DNA of 12,789 bases. Source: Actinomycetota bacterium (GTDB lineage: Bacteria; Actinomycetota; Acidimicrobiia; IMCC26256; PALSA-610). Below, piece after piece: positions 1 through 6,673 of this stretch; positions within the stretch are counted from its first letter, which is position 1, and every line of letters begins with the position of its first letter. The position numbers and the translations under genes were made by a program. The notes under the pieces are model-generated. The model saw nothing but the letters and a program-made list of their open reading frames with translations, searched no databases and was not told the DNA's origin. The stretch covers positions 1 to 12,789 of the forward strand of contig JAUZEM010000323.1 of assembly GCA_030839005.1 (NCBI GenBank), written 5' to 3'.

Positions 1-552
1 CAGGCGTCTCGCCAGCCAAATCGACAGCAGGCCGACGCCGACCAGCACGGTCAGGCCGGCCAGCACCATCAGCGGGAGCGCGTCGTGGAGGACCGTCAGG
101 TCGACCCGTTCGGTCGCCACGACGACCAGCCTGCTCTGGCGAACGCGCGTCGCGGTGGGGATCGCCAAGAAGACCGTCTCGCCCCGGCGACCGCTGACCT
201 CCTGGTCGGCGAGCAACGCCGTCGGTTCGATGTCCGCGGCATTCAGCGAGGCCGGGAGTTGGTAGCCGGGCAGATCGGCCACGGTGCCGGACGGGGTCAC
301 GAGCACGGCCTGCATGTTGGCCGCGCGCAGGCCGATGCGGAACCGCTGCGCGGGACGAGCCGTGAAGTCGTTCGACCGGACGAGCGCGGCGAGGTCGGAT
401 GACCGCGCGCGCATGTCGGCGAGCGCGCGTTGTTGGAGCGAGCGGCGCACGAGCTCGTACGTCGCGAACCCCGAGAGCAGCAGGACCACGAGCGCGACGC
501 CGGTGAACGCCGCGACCAGGCGGGTGCGGAGTGAGGGGCGCGCGCGCCTCAC
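1..552 (-). CDS. Sensor histidine kinase, N-terminal part (truncated by window edge)
   Basis: This is an open frame of 184 codons from a GTG at 552 that runs off the left edge without a stop. Visible parts: a short basic N-terminus; a first membrane segment at about residues 13-35 (VAAFTGVALVVLLLSGFATY); a predicted extracytoplasmic region at about 36-157; a second membrane segment at about 159-181; then LARRL, where a HAMP linker would begin. This is the front half of a classical membrane sensor kinase; the HAMP, DHp (catalytic His) and ATPase domains would lie beyond the window. It begins 25 nt after the stop of an OmpR-type regulator on the same strand, the usual regulator-kinase order, so the two probably form one operon. 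The GTG is chosen because an in-frame TGA lies five codons upstream and the hydrophobic segment follows directly. The kinase identity rests on topology and context, as no catalytic motif is visible. The signal sensed is unknown. Confidence 0.75.
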   Translation of the reverse strand, partial: MRRARPSLRTRLVAAFTGVALVVLLLSGFATYELVRRSLQQRALADMRARSSDLAALVRSNDFTARPAQRFRIGLRAANMQAVLVTPSGTVADLPGYQLPASLNAADIEPTALLADQEVSGRRGETVFLAIPTATRVRQSRLVVVATERVDLTVLHDALPLMVLAGLTVLVGVGLLSIWLARRL

Positions 553-577
553 CGGTTCATCCGATCACATCGACCGA

Positions 578-1252
578 TCATTTCGAATCGAGTCGGTATC
601 CGACGCCGCGCACCGTATCGATGCGGACCGCGGCGGCGAGCTTCTTGCGCACTTGCGCGATGTGGACGTCGACGGTTCTCGCGTCGCCGAACCAGTCGTG
701 GCCCCATACGCCGTCGAGGATCTGCTGACGCGAGAGTGCGAGCCCCGGGCGCTCCGCGAGGAACTTCAACAGATCGAATTCCTTTCCCGTGAACGCGACC
801 GGCGACTCGCCGACACGCACCTCGCGTCGCCCGAGGTCGATCGTGACCCCGCCGACTTGCAGGACCTCGGCCGTTGTCATCGCACCGTCGGCGCGCCGCA
901 GCACGGCCTTCACACGCGCGACGAGCTCGGGCGGTGAAAATGGTTTCGTGACGTAGTCGTCGGCTCCGAGCTCGAGGCCGAGCACGCGGTCGATCTCGGT
1001 GTCGCGCGCGGTCAGGAAGATGACGGGGATCGCCGAGGTCCGGCGCAGCCGGCGGCACACTTCGAGGCCGTCGATGTCGGGAAGGCCGACGTCGAGCACG
1101 ACGAGCCGGGGCCGGTGCGTGCCGACCGCGGCCGCGACCTCTTCGCCCGCCGAGGCCTTGACCACCCGGAACCCGTCGCGCCGGAGGTAGAGCTCGACCA
1201 GATCCGCAATGTTCGGTTCGTCGTCGACGACGAGGATCGTGCCGCGCTCCAT
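578..1252 (-). CDS. OmpR/PhoB-family two-component response regulator
   Basis: The 224-residue product has the normal length for the family. Residues 1-122 form a receiver domain: acidic pair D10-D11 in VVDDE, phospho-acceptor D54 in LDVGLPDIDG, switch Thr81 in FLTARD and Lys103 in VTKPF. Residues about 130-222 form a winged-helix DNA-binding domain, with the typical FTGKEFDLLKFLAERPG and a C-terminal RTVDVHIAQVRKKL...TVRGVGYRL. All phosphorylation residues are present, so it should be an active regulator phosphorylated by the kinase encoded just downstream. The ATG at 1252 is preceded by GGAG/GGAGAG at a short distance, which supports this start. The target genes cannot be read from the sequence. 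The nearby direct repeat at 1337-1360 could be an autoregulatory site. Confidence 0.93.
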   Translation of the reverse strand: MERGTILVVDDEPNIADLVELYLRRDGFRVVKASAGEEVAAAVGTHRPRLVVLDVGLPDIDGLEVCRRLRRTSAIPVIFLTARDTEIDRVLGLELGADDYVTKPFSPPELVARVKAVLRRADGAMTTAEVLQVGGVTIDLGRREVRVGESPVAFTGKEFDLLKFLAERPGLALSRQQILDGVWGHDWFGDARTVDVHIAQVRKKLAAAVRIDTVRGVGYRLDSK

Positions 1253-1286
1253 GTGCTCTCCATCGTCCCATTCAGCATCGGCGAAA

Positions 1287-1316
1287 AGTATGAGGGACGT
1301 GTGAGCCCCCCGTCAG
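1287..1316 (-). promoter_or_regulatory. Weak candidate promoter for the two-component operon
   Basis: On the minus strand, CTGACG (1316-1311) and CATACT (1292-1287) are separated by 18 bp. They resemble -35 and -10 hexamers, with four of six matches each to TTGACA and TATAAT, about 35-60 nt before the regulator's ATG. The match is modest and could be chance. Confidence 0.25.
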
Positions 1317-1336
1317 GACTTCAATCGAGCAACCCG

Positions 1337-1360
1337 TTTCGGAGAATCTTCCGAAGAATC
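1337..1360. promoter_or_regulatory. 12-bp tandem direct repeat, possible response-regulator operator
   Basis: Two adjacent 12-bp units, TTTCGGAGAATC (1337-1348) and TTCCGAAGAATC (1349-1360), agree at 10 of 12 positions. OmpR/PhoB-family regulators usually bind head-to-tail direct repeats with about one helical turn between units. This pair lies 85-108 bp upstream of the regulator's start on the minus strand. The sequence also has an imperfect palindrome (TCGGA at 1339-1343 and TCCGA at 1350-1354), so a weak hairpin after the glycosidase gene is an alternative reading. Confidence 0.3.
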
Positions 1361-1363
1361 CCC

Positions 1364-1415
1364 GACACGGATCAGGGACACGGATTCAGGGACACGGATC
1401 AGGGACACGGATCAG
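1364..1415. repeat. Tandem 13-bp repeat, four copies, over the stop codon of the glycosidase gene
   Basis: Four head-to-tail copies of GACACGGATCAGG are seen at 1364-1376, 1377-1390, 1391-1403 and 1404-1415. The second has one extra T (GATTCAGG) and the last is one base short. On the minus strand the unit reads CTGATCCGTGTCC, and the glycosidase's TGA stop (1414-1412) falls in the first copy met after the coding sequence. There are no spacers, so it is not a CRISPR array, and no strong hairpin or T-run, so it is not an obvious intrinsic terminator. Confidence 0.9.
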
Positions 1416-2590
1416 TCGAGTCGGTTGGCTCGGGCGATCGCTCCGAGCCAGGCGGCCGACGGCTTGGGCGTGCGGGCGAACGTGTCGCGGCTCACCGAAG
1501 CGAGTCCGAACCGGGGGCCGTAGCCGAGCGTCCACTCGAAGTTGTCGAGCAGCGACCAGTAGAAATAGCCGCGCACGTCGAGCCCGTCGGCCAGGCACCG
1601 GCCGACACCCTCGAGCGCGTCGCGCACGTATGCGATCCGGCGGGTGTCGTCGTCGTGCCCGAGTCCGTTCTCCGTGACGTAGAGCGGCGTCTGCGCGGTC
1701 TCGGCCGCGAACCGCAACGCGACCTCGAGCGATTGCGGCCAGAATTCGTAGCCCATCGACGGCACGACCTCGACGCCCGCCTCCGGTCCGAGCTGCCGGC
1801 CGCGTTCGTCGAGTCGTGTGCGCGAGTAGGCCTGGACCCCCACGAAATCGTCGCCGCGGGCGGCCTCGAGGAATTGCCCCTCGTGAGAATGACGGGCGCG
1901 CGCGAGCATGTCGTCGGCACCGTCGGGAGCCCACCAATCGCCCATCGCGACGCAGATGCCGACCGGGAACTCCCCGCGGCCCCCCTTCAGCTCGTCGTAC
2001 GCCCCCCGATGTGCGCGTACGAAGTTGTCATTGACCGCCTTGTAGGCGTCGAGGTCGCGCCGCTTCCCCGGTGGGAAGGCGCCGCCCATGTAGCCCATCT
2101 GGGCGACGATGTTCGGCTCGTTGATCGTGCAGCCGATCGAGATGAGATCGCCGATGTGCGCGACGGTTCGCCCACAGAATCGGATGAAGCGGTCGACGAC
2201 CTCGGGCGATTCCCAACCGCCCAGCGCCGCGACCCACCGCGGGTTCGAGAAATGGTGGAACGTCACCGCCGGTTTCACGCCGTGTTCATGACATGCCGCG
2301 AGGACCCGCCGGTAGTAGTCGAGGGCGGCCGTCGAGAATTCTCCGTCCTCGGGTTCGATCCGCGACCACTCGACCGAGAACCGGTAGGAGCCGAAGCCGT
2401 GGTCGCGCACGAGCGCGAGATCGTCGGGGTAGCGGTGGTAGCTGTCCGTGCAGTCACCCGACGGCTCGACACAGGGGGTGCCGGGCGCGTGCTCGAACAT
2501 CCACCAGTCGTTGTTCCAGTTGCCGCCTTCGATCTGATGCGCGGCGGCGGCAACGCCCCACACGAACCCATCCGGGAAGGTCACGCTCAT
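1412..2590 (-). CDS. Glycoside hydrolase family 1 (beta-glucosidase-like), compact
   Basis: This 392-residue cytoplasmic-looking protein has no signal peptide. Family 1 hallmarks occur in order: FPDGFVWGVAAAAHQIEGG at 5-23; YRFSVEWSRIEP around 69-80; TINEPN at 155-160 with acid/base Glu158; FVGVQAYSRT around 249-258; YVTENGLG with nucleophile Glu307; and WSLLDNFEWTLGYGPRFGL near the C-terminus. Both catalytic glutamates are present, so retaining hydrolysis of a beta-glycoside is expected; the actual sugar is not determined. It is about 50-70 residues shorter than typical family 1 enzymes (about 440-470), mostly through shorter loops. The frame is open 31 codons further upstream, but homology begins at SVTFPDGF, so the ATG at 2590 is chosen. 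It has no Shine-Dalgarno sequence; a TACGCT hexamer 8 nt upstream suggests a leaderless mRNA. It is divergent from trpC, 27 bp apart. Confidence 0.93.
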   Translation of the reverse strand: MSVTFPDGFVWGVAAAAHQIEGGNWNNDWWMFEHAPGTPCVEPSGDCTDSYHRYPDDLALVRDHGFGSYRFSVEWSRIEPEDGEFSTAALDYYRRVLAACHEHGVKPAVTFHHFSNPRWVAALGGWESPEVVDRFIRFCGRTVAHIGDLISIGCTINEPNIVAQMGYMGGAFPPGKRRDLDAYKAVNDNFVRAHRGAYDELKGGRGEFPVGICVAMGDWWAPDGADDMLARARHSHEGQFLEAARGDDFVGVQAYSRTRLDERGRQLGPEAGVEVVPSMGYEFWPQSLEVALRFAAETAQTPLYVTENGLGHDDDTRRIAYVRDALEGVGRCLADGLDVRGYFYWSLLDNFEWTLGYGPRFGLASVSRDTFARTPKPSAAWLGAIARANRLD

Positions 2591-2598
2591 GAGGCCGG

Positions 2599-2604
2599 AG
2601 CGTA
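2599..2604 (-). promoter_or_regulatory. Candidate -10 element (TACGCT) for the glycosidase gene, leaderless
   Basis: On the minus strand TACGCT is followed by 8 nt and then the ATG at 2590. This fits a TANNNT -10 element with transcription starting within a few bases of the start codon. It overlaps the trpC -10 candidate by the two central bases TA (2603-2604). No convincing -35 is seen. Confidence 0.45.
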
Positions 2605-2608
2605 GACT
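2603..2608 (+). promoter_or_regulatory. Candidate -10 element (TAGACT) for trpC, (near-)leaderless
   Basis: TAGACT is followed by 9 nt and the TTG start of trpC at 2618. The expected transcription start is near 2615, leaving no room for a Shine-Dalgarno sequence or a trp leader peptide/attenuator. It shares bases 2603-2604 with the opposing promoter candidate. Confidence 0.45.
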
Positions 2609-2617
2609 GCGGGCCGC

Positions 2618-3427
2618 TTGACCATCCTCGATGACATCCTTGCGACCAAGCGCGACGAGGTCACGGTGCTGCGTTACCCGCAAACGCGGGACCTGCTCCG
2701 GAAGACCGCGCTCGACGCCCCGCCGACCCGCGATTTCACCGCGGCGCTCCGGCAGCCCGACGGACGAGTAGCGGTCATCGGCGAGCTGAAGCGTCGGTCA
2801 CCGTCGAAAGGCGACCTCGCGCCCGACCTCGATCCCGGTCCGACCGCGAAGGCCTACGAGGCCGGTGGCGCGGTCGCACTGTCGGTGCTGACCGACGGGT
2901 TCTACTTCGGCGGTACGGTCGCCGATCTCCAAGCCGCCCGCGATGCCACGAGCCTGCCGTGTCTGCGCAAGGACTTCACTGTCGACGAGGTCCAGGTCTA
3001 CGAGGCGCGAGCCATCGGCGCCGATGCGATCCTGCTGATCGTCGCCGCGATCCACGACGACGCCCTGCTCGCCGATCTACACGCGCTCGCGATCGCCCTC
3101 GGTCTCGGCGTGCTCGTCGAGGCGCGCGACGCCGCCGAGGTCGAGCGCGCGCTACGCGCGGGCGCGCGCGTCGTCGGCGTCAACAGCCGTGATCTCTCCA
3201 CCTTCGCCGAGGATCTGGTTCGGGCGACGGGGCTGTCGACCACGATCCCGCCCGAGGTGATCGCGGTCGCCGAGTCGGCTATCCGCTCGGCGGACGACTC
3301 CCGGCGAGCGGCCGCGGCCGGCTTCGACGCGATCCTCGTCGGCGAGGCGCTCGTGCGCGCCGACGACCCGTCTGCGCTCGTGCGCGAACTCGCGGCCTCG
3401 CCCGTCACTCGAAGGAGCCCCGCATGA
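2618..3427 (+). CDS. trpC: Indole-3-glycerol phosphate synthase
   Basis: The product is 269 residues, a normal length for the stand-alone TrpC beta/alpha barrel. It converts carboxyphenylamino-deoxyribulose phosphate to indole-3-glycerol phosphate in the cytoplasm. The catalytic set known from the family is complete: Glu56 and Lys58 in GELKRRSPSKG, Lys118 in LRKDF, Glu168 in VEARD, Asn189 in VNSRDL, and Glu219-Ser220 in AESAI (usually SESGI). The N-terminus (TILDDILATKRDEV) matches the family's opening helix, which supports the TTG at 2618 even though TTG is a rare start. No Shine-Dalgarno sequence is seen; TAGACT lies 9 nt upstream. Its TGA overlaps the ATG of the next gene (ATGA, 3424-3427), so trpB2 is translationally coupled to it. 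Confidence 0.95.
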   Translation: MTILDDILATKRDEVTVLRYPQTRDLLRKTALDAPPTRDFTAALRQPDGRVAVIGELKRRSPSKGDLAPDLDPGPTAKAYEAGGAVALSVLTDGFYFGGTVADLQAARDATSLPCLRKDFTVDEVQVYEARAIGADAILLIVAAIHDDALLADLHALAIALGLGVLVEARDAAEVERALRAGARVVGVNSRDLSTFAEDLVRATGLSTTIPPEVIAVAESAIRSADDSRRAAAAGFDAILVGEALVRADDPSALVRELAASPVTRRSPA

Positions 3428-4692
3428 CGTCGAACGCACCGACCCGCTTCGTGCTCCCGCAGGAACGCATTCCGACCGCGTGGTACAACGCGCTGCCCGA
3501 TCTCCCGGCGCCTTTGCCGCCGCCGCTGCATCCCGGAACGAAGGAACCCGTGGGTCCGGCGGACCTCGCGCCACTGTTCCCGATGGCACTGATCGAGCAG
3601 GAGATGACGCAGGCGCCGACCGTCGAGATTCCGGGCGCGGTCATCGACATCCTCCGGCTGTGGCGCCCGACTCCGCTCCTGCGGGCCCGGCGATTGGAGG
3701 AGGCCCTCGGCACGCCGGCGCGCATCTACTACAAGGACGAGTCGGGCTCGCCGTCGGGTTCGCACAAGACGAACACCGCGGTCGCGCAGGCGTTCTACAA
3801 CCGCGCCGACGGTACGAAGCGCATCGCGACCGAGACGGGCGCGGGTCAATGGGGAAGCGCCCTCTCGTTCGCGTGCGCGCAGTTCGGCATCGAGTGCAAG
3901 GTCTACATGGTGCGGGCGTCGTACGAGCAGAAGCCGTACCGCCGGGTTCTGATGGAGACGTGGGGCGCGTCGGTGGTTCCGTCTCCGGTCGATCAGCCGG
4001 ATCACCCCGGGTCGCTCGGCACCGCGATCAGCGACGCGGTGCGCGATGCCGCGACACGCGACGATTCGCACTACGCGCTCGGGTCGGTGCTGAACCACGT
4101 CTTGTTGCACCAGACCATCATCGGGCTCGAGGCGAAGGAGCAGTTGCAGCTCGCGGGCGAGGACCGGCCGGACGTCGTGATCGGATGCTGCGGCGGCGGT
4201 TCGAACCTCGGGGGTATCGGGTTGCCGTTCCTGACCGACGAGAAGGTGCGTCTCCTCGCGGTCGAGCCGTCGTCGTGCCCGACGCTCACGACCGGCAAGT
4301 TCGAGTACGATTTCGGCGACACGGCGGGGATGACCCCGTTGTTGCAGATGTACACGCTCGGACACGATTTCGTGCCGCCGTCGATCCACGCGGGAGGCCT
4401 GCGATACCACGGTGACTCGCCTGTGATCTCGTTGCTCGTGCAGGAGGGACGCATGAGCGCGGTCGCCTATCCGCAGGGCAAGACGTTCGAAGCCGCCGTC
4501 CAGTTCGCACGTGCCGAAGGGAAGATCCCGGCACCCGAGACCGGCCACGCGATTCGCGCCGCGATCGACGAGGCGCTCGCCGCCAAGGAGAGTGGAGAGG
4601 AACGCGTGATCCTCTTCAACTACTCCGGGCACGGTCTCCTCGACCTCCAAGCGTACGACGACTTCAACCACGGCCGTCTGATCGAAGCCTGA
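3424..4692 (+). CDS. trpB2: Tryptophan synthase beta chain, TrpB2 type
   Basis: This 422-residue PLP enzyme is of the TrpB2 (long, TrpB-like) subgroup, not the standard TrpB1. Diagnostic features: an extended N-terminus with IPTAWYN (16-22) and HPGTKEPV (36-43); PLP lysine Lys115 in GSHKTN; ETGAGQWG (137-144), where TrpB1 has GQHG; phosphate loop GCCGGGSN (254-261); and a C-terminal NYSGHG where TrpB1 has SGRGDKD. It joins indole with serine (some TrpB2 enzymes prefer O-phosphoserine) to make tryptophan, and family members often bind TrpA weakly or not at all. A clear GAAGGAG (3411-3417), 6 nt before the ATG, drives translation. It overlaps trpC by 4 nt. Because it sits in a biosynthetic cluster beside trpB1, a dedicated role in tryptophan synthesis or indole salvage is likely; which one cannot be read from sequence. 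Confidence 0.93.
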   Translation: MTSNAPTRFVLPQERIPTAWYNALPDLPAPLPPPLHPGTKEPVGPADLAPLFPMALIEQEMTQAPTVEIPGAVIDILRLWRPTPLLRARRLEEALGTPARIYYKDESGSPSGSHKTNTAVAQAFYNRADGTKRIATETGAGQWGSALSFACAQFGIECKVYMVRASYEQKPYRRVLMETWGASVVPSPVDQPDHPGSLGTAISDAVRDAATRDDSHYALGSVLNHVLLHQTIIGLEAKEQLQLAGEDRPDVVIGCCGGGSNLGGIGLPFLTDEKVRLLAVEPSSCPTLTTGKFEYDFGDTAGMTPLLQMYTLGHDFVPPSIHAGGLRYHGDSPVISLLVQEGRMSAVAYPQGKTFEAAVQFARAEGKIPAPETGHAIRAAIDEALAAKESGEERVILFNYSGHGLLDLQAYDDFNHGRLIEA

Positions 4693-4704
4693 GCCGAGCT
4701 CGTC

Positions 4705-5394
4705 GTGATATTCGTGAAGATCTGCGGAATCACCAACGAGGATGACGCGCTGCTCGCGACCGCGCTCGATGCCGACGCGCTCGGGTTCGTCTTCGCTCCG
4801 AGCCCGCGTCGGGTCGATCCCGAGACGGTGCGCGACATCGTGCGGCGATTGCCGCGCGAGGTGCACACGATCGGCGTCTTTCGCGACGAGCGACCGGAGC
4901 GGATCGTCGAGATCGTCGGTCGGGCGGGTTTGCGCGGAGTGCAGCTGCACGGCGACGAGCCCGCGTCGGAAGTCAAGTGGATACGCGAACGGGTGCAGTT
5001 CGTGATCCAGGCGTTCACGGCGGGCGACCCGGCGCTTCGCACCGCGGGAAAGAGCGCGGCCGACATCATCCTCGTGGATTCGCCCGATCCCGGGTCCGGC
5101 AAGGTGTTCGATTGGCGGCTCGCGGAAGGCGCGCCGCGCGGGAAGCGAATTTTGCTTGCCGGCGGCCTGACGCCCGAGAACGTCGGCGACGCGATTCGTC
5201 TCGTGCGGCCCTGGGGAGTCGACGTCTCGAGCGGCGTCGAGCGACAGGCCGGACGTAAGGATCCCGGGAAGTTGCGGCGCTTCGTCATCGAGGCGCGTGA
5301 AACCGCGGCCGACGTCGACGACCGCCCGATCGACCTCACCGACGACGAGGTCGCAGGCGTCACGCGACCCTGGGACTGGCAGATCGACGCGTAG
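4705..5394 (+). CDS. trpF: Phosphoribosylanthranilate isomerase
   Basis: The 229-residue TIM-barrel enzyme converts N-(5'-phosphoribosyl)anthranilate to carboxyphenylamino-deoxyribulose phosphate, the step before TrpC. Catalytic Cys7 lies in FVKICGI and Asp125 in ILVDSPDPGSG. Also typical are LGFVFAPSPRRV (26-37), VQLHGDE (79-85), LLAGGLTPENV and the phosphate-binding VDVSSGVE. The family usually ends soon after that helix (about 205 residues); this protein has an extra acidic tail of about 20-25 residues ending in RPWDWQIDA. The start is either the GTG at 4705 or the GTG at 4714 (giving VKICG); the first is chosen to match the family's MxFVKICG opening. It begins 12 nt after trpB2 with only a weak Shine-Dalgarno sequence, so it is probably read on the same message. 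Confidence 0.94.
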   Translation: MIFVKICGITNEDDALLATALDADALGFVFAPSPRRVDPETVRDIVRRLPREVHTIGVFRDERPERIVEIVGRAGLRGVQLHGDEPASEVKWIRERVQFVIQAFTAGDPALRTAGKSAADIILVDSPDPGSGKVFDWRLAEGAPRGKRILLAGGLTPENVGDAIRLVRPWGVDVSSGVERQAGRKDPGKLRRFVIEARETAADVDDRPIDLTDDEVAGVTRPWDWQIDA

Positions 5395-5424
5395 AGATTG
5401 CGCGCGCACGCGTCGTCGGGACCG

Positions 5425-5430
5425 TACACT
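5425..5430 (+). promoter_or_regulatory. Candidate -10 element (TACACT) for trpB1, leaderless
   Basis: TACACT lies in the 43-bp gap between trpF and trpB1, 7 nt before the ATG at 5438. It predicts transcription starting at the start codon or one base before. It would make trpB1-trpA a separate transcription unit inside the cluster. No good -35 at 17-18 bp is apparent. Confidence 0.4.
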
Positions 5431-5437
5431 CCGCCGG

Positions 5438-6673
5438 ATGTCTGCTCCTCGCCGCGGCGCGCGCGTGCACCTCGGACCGCCGGGTCCCGAGCCCATCGGA
5501 CTCGGCCGCTTCGGCGAGTTCGGAGGGCGGTACGCGCCCGAGACGCTGGTACCCGCTCTGGTGCAACTCGAACGCGAGTTCCGGGACGCGTGGTCGGACG
5601 ACGACTTCCGCGAAGAGTACGCCTCGTTGCTGTCGAGCTACGCGGGGCGACCGACCCCGGTCACCGAATGTCACCGCCTTTCGGAGCGGCTCGGCGTGCG
5701 AGTCATGTTGAAGCGCGAGGACCTGGCCCATACCGGCTCGCACAAGATCAACAACGTCCTCGGGCAGGCGTTGCTGACGCGACGGATGGGGAAGAAGCGC
5801 GTGATCGCCGAGACGGGCGCGGGCCAGCACGGCGTCGCCACGGCGACCGCGGCGGCCTTGTTCGGCTTGGGTTGCATCGTCTACATGGGCGCGGTCGACG
5901 TCGAGCGTCAGGCGCTGAACGTCTGGCGGATGAAGCTTCTCGGCGCCGACGTGATACCCGTGCAGTCGGGAAGCGCGACGTTGAAGGACGCGGTCAACGA
6001 GGCGATGCGGTCCTGGGTTGCGAGCGTCGAGAGCACGCATTACTGCCTCGGTTCCGCGATGGGTCCGCATCCGTTCCCGTGGATGGTGCGCGAGTTCCAG
6101 CGCGTCGTCGGCGATGAGGCGCGCGAGCAATGCCGGGAGCTTCTCGGCGATGCCGACCCCGATGTCGTGGTCGCGTGCGTGGGCGGCGGCTCGAACGCGA
6201 TCGGGACCTTCGCCGGATTCATCGACACCGGAGCACGCCTCGTCGGCGTAGAAGCCGGCGGACTCGGTCTGGAGTCCGGTCAGCACGGTGCGGCGGTCGA
6301 ACGAGGCGTGCCCGGCGTCGTGCACGGCATGCGTTCACTCTTCTTGCAGGACGAGTACGGGCAGGTTCTCGAGGCTTCTTCGATCAGCGCCGGGCTCGAT
6401 TATCCCGGGGTCGGGCCGGAGCATGCGATGCTGGCCGCGAGCGGCCGGGCCGAGTATCACGCCGCGACCGACGAAGAGGCGCTCGCCGCCTTCCAGCTCC
6501 TGTCGGCGATCGAGGGGATCGTGCCCGCGCTCGAGCCGGCGCACGCAATCGCGTGGGTCGCGCGCGAGGCGGGGCGAACGATCGCCCCGGGCTCAACCGT
6601 GCTCGTGACCCTGTCGGGCCGCGGTGACAAGGACGCCGCGCAGGTCGCGGAGATGCTGGGCGAGCTCGAGTGA
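5438..6673 (+). CDS. trpB: Tryptophan synthase beta chain, TrpB1 type
   Basis: This 411-residue canonical beta subunit condenses indole, channelled from TrpA, with serine. Visible hallmarks: GRFGEFGGRYAPETL (23-37) at the N-terminus; PLP lysine Lys103 in HTGSHKINN; ETGAGQHG (125-132); the TrpA-facing COMM-domain stretch with YMGAVDVERQALNVWRM; phosphate loop CVGGGSNAIG; PGVGPEH; and C-terminal LSGRGDKD. The frame is open further upstream into the trpF region, but family similarity begins just after the ATG at 5438. That ATG has no Shine-Dalgarno sequence and a TACACT hexamer 7 nt upstream, both arguing for this start. Its stop overlaps the trpA GTG (GTGA), so TrpB1 and TrpA are translationally coupled and are the likely alpha2-beta2 partners, unlike TrpB2. 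Confidence 0.96.
   Translation: MSAPRRGARVHLGPPGPEPIGLGRFGEFGGRYAPETLVPALVQLEREFRDAWSDDDFREEYASLLSSYAGRPTPVTECHRLSERLGVRVMLKREDLAHTGSHKINNVLGQALLTRRMGKKRVIAETGAGQHGVATATAAALFGLGCIVYMGAVDVERQALNVWRMKLLGADVIPVQSGSATLKDAVNEAMRSWVASVESTHYCLGSAMGPHPFPWMVREFQRVVGDEAREQCRELLGDADPDVVVACVGGGSNAIGTFAGFIDTGARLVGVEAGGLGLESGQHGAAVERGVPGVVHGMRSLFLQDEYGQVLEASSISAGLDYPGVGPEHAMLAASGRAEYHAATDEEALAAFQLLSAIEGIVPALEPAHAIAWVAREAGRTIAPGSTVLVTLSGRGDKDAAQVAEMLGELE

Noticed and set aside
1364..1415. Possible CRISPR array
   Set aside because: The units are only 13 bp and directly adjacent, with no spacers and no cas genes nearby.
1115..2605. A 496-codon plus-strand open frame opposite the regulator start and the glycosidase
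   Set aside because: It reads through the 13-bp repeat and antisense to a well-supported GH1 gene, and its composition is not protein-like.
2591..2617. trp leader peptide, attenuator or T-box before trpC
   Set aside because: Only 27 bp separate trpC from the divergent gene, too little for any of these.
3130..3180. GCGC-rich stretch in trpC that looks like a simple repeat or Z-DNA tract
   Set aside because: It encodes conserved TrpC sequence (Ala/Arg/Val codons) and similar stretches are common in this G+C-rich DNA.
2998..5496. An 832-codon open frame on the minus strand opposite trpC, trpB2 and trpF
   Set aside because: It lies wholly antisense to three clearly recognised enzymes, is Arg/Asp-rich with no family motif, and is the expected by-product of G/C-biased third positions in the real genes.
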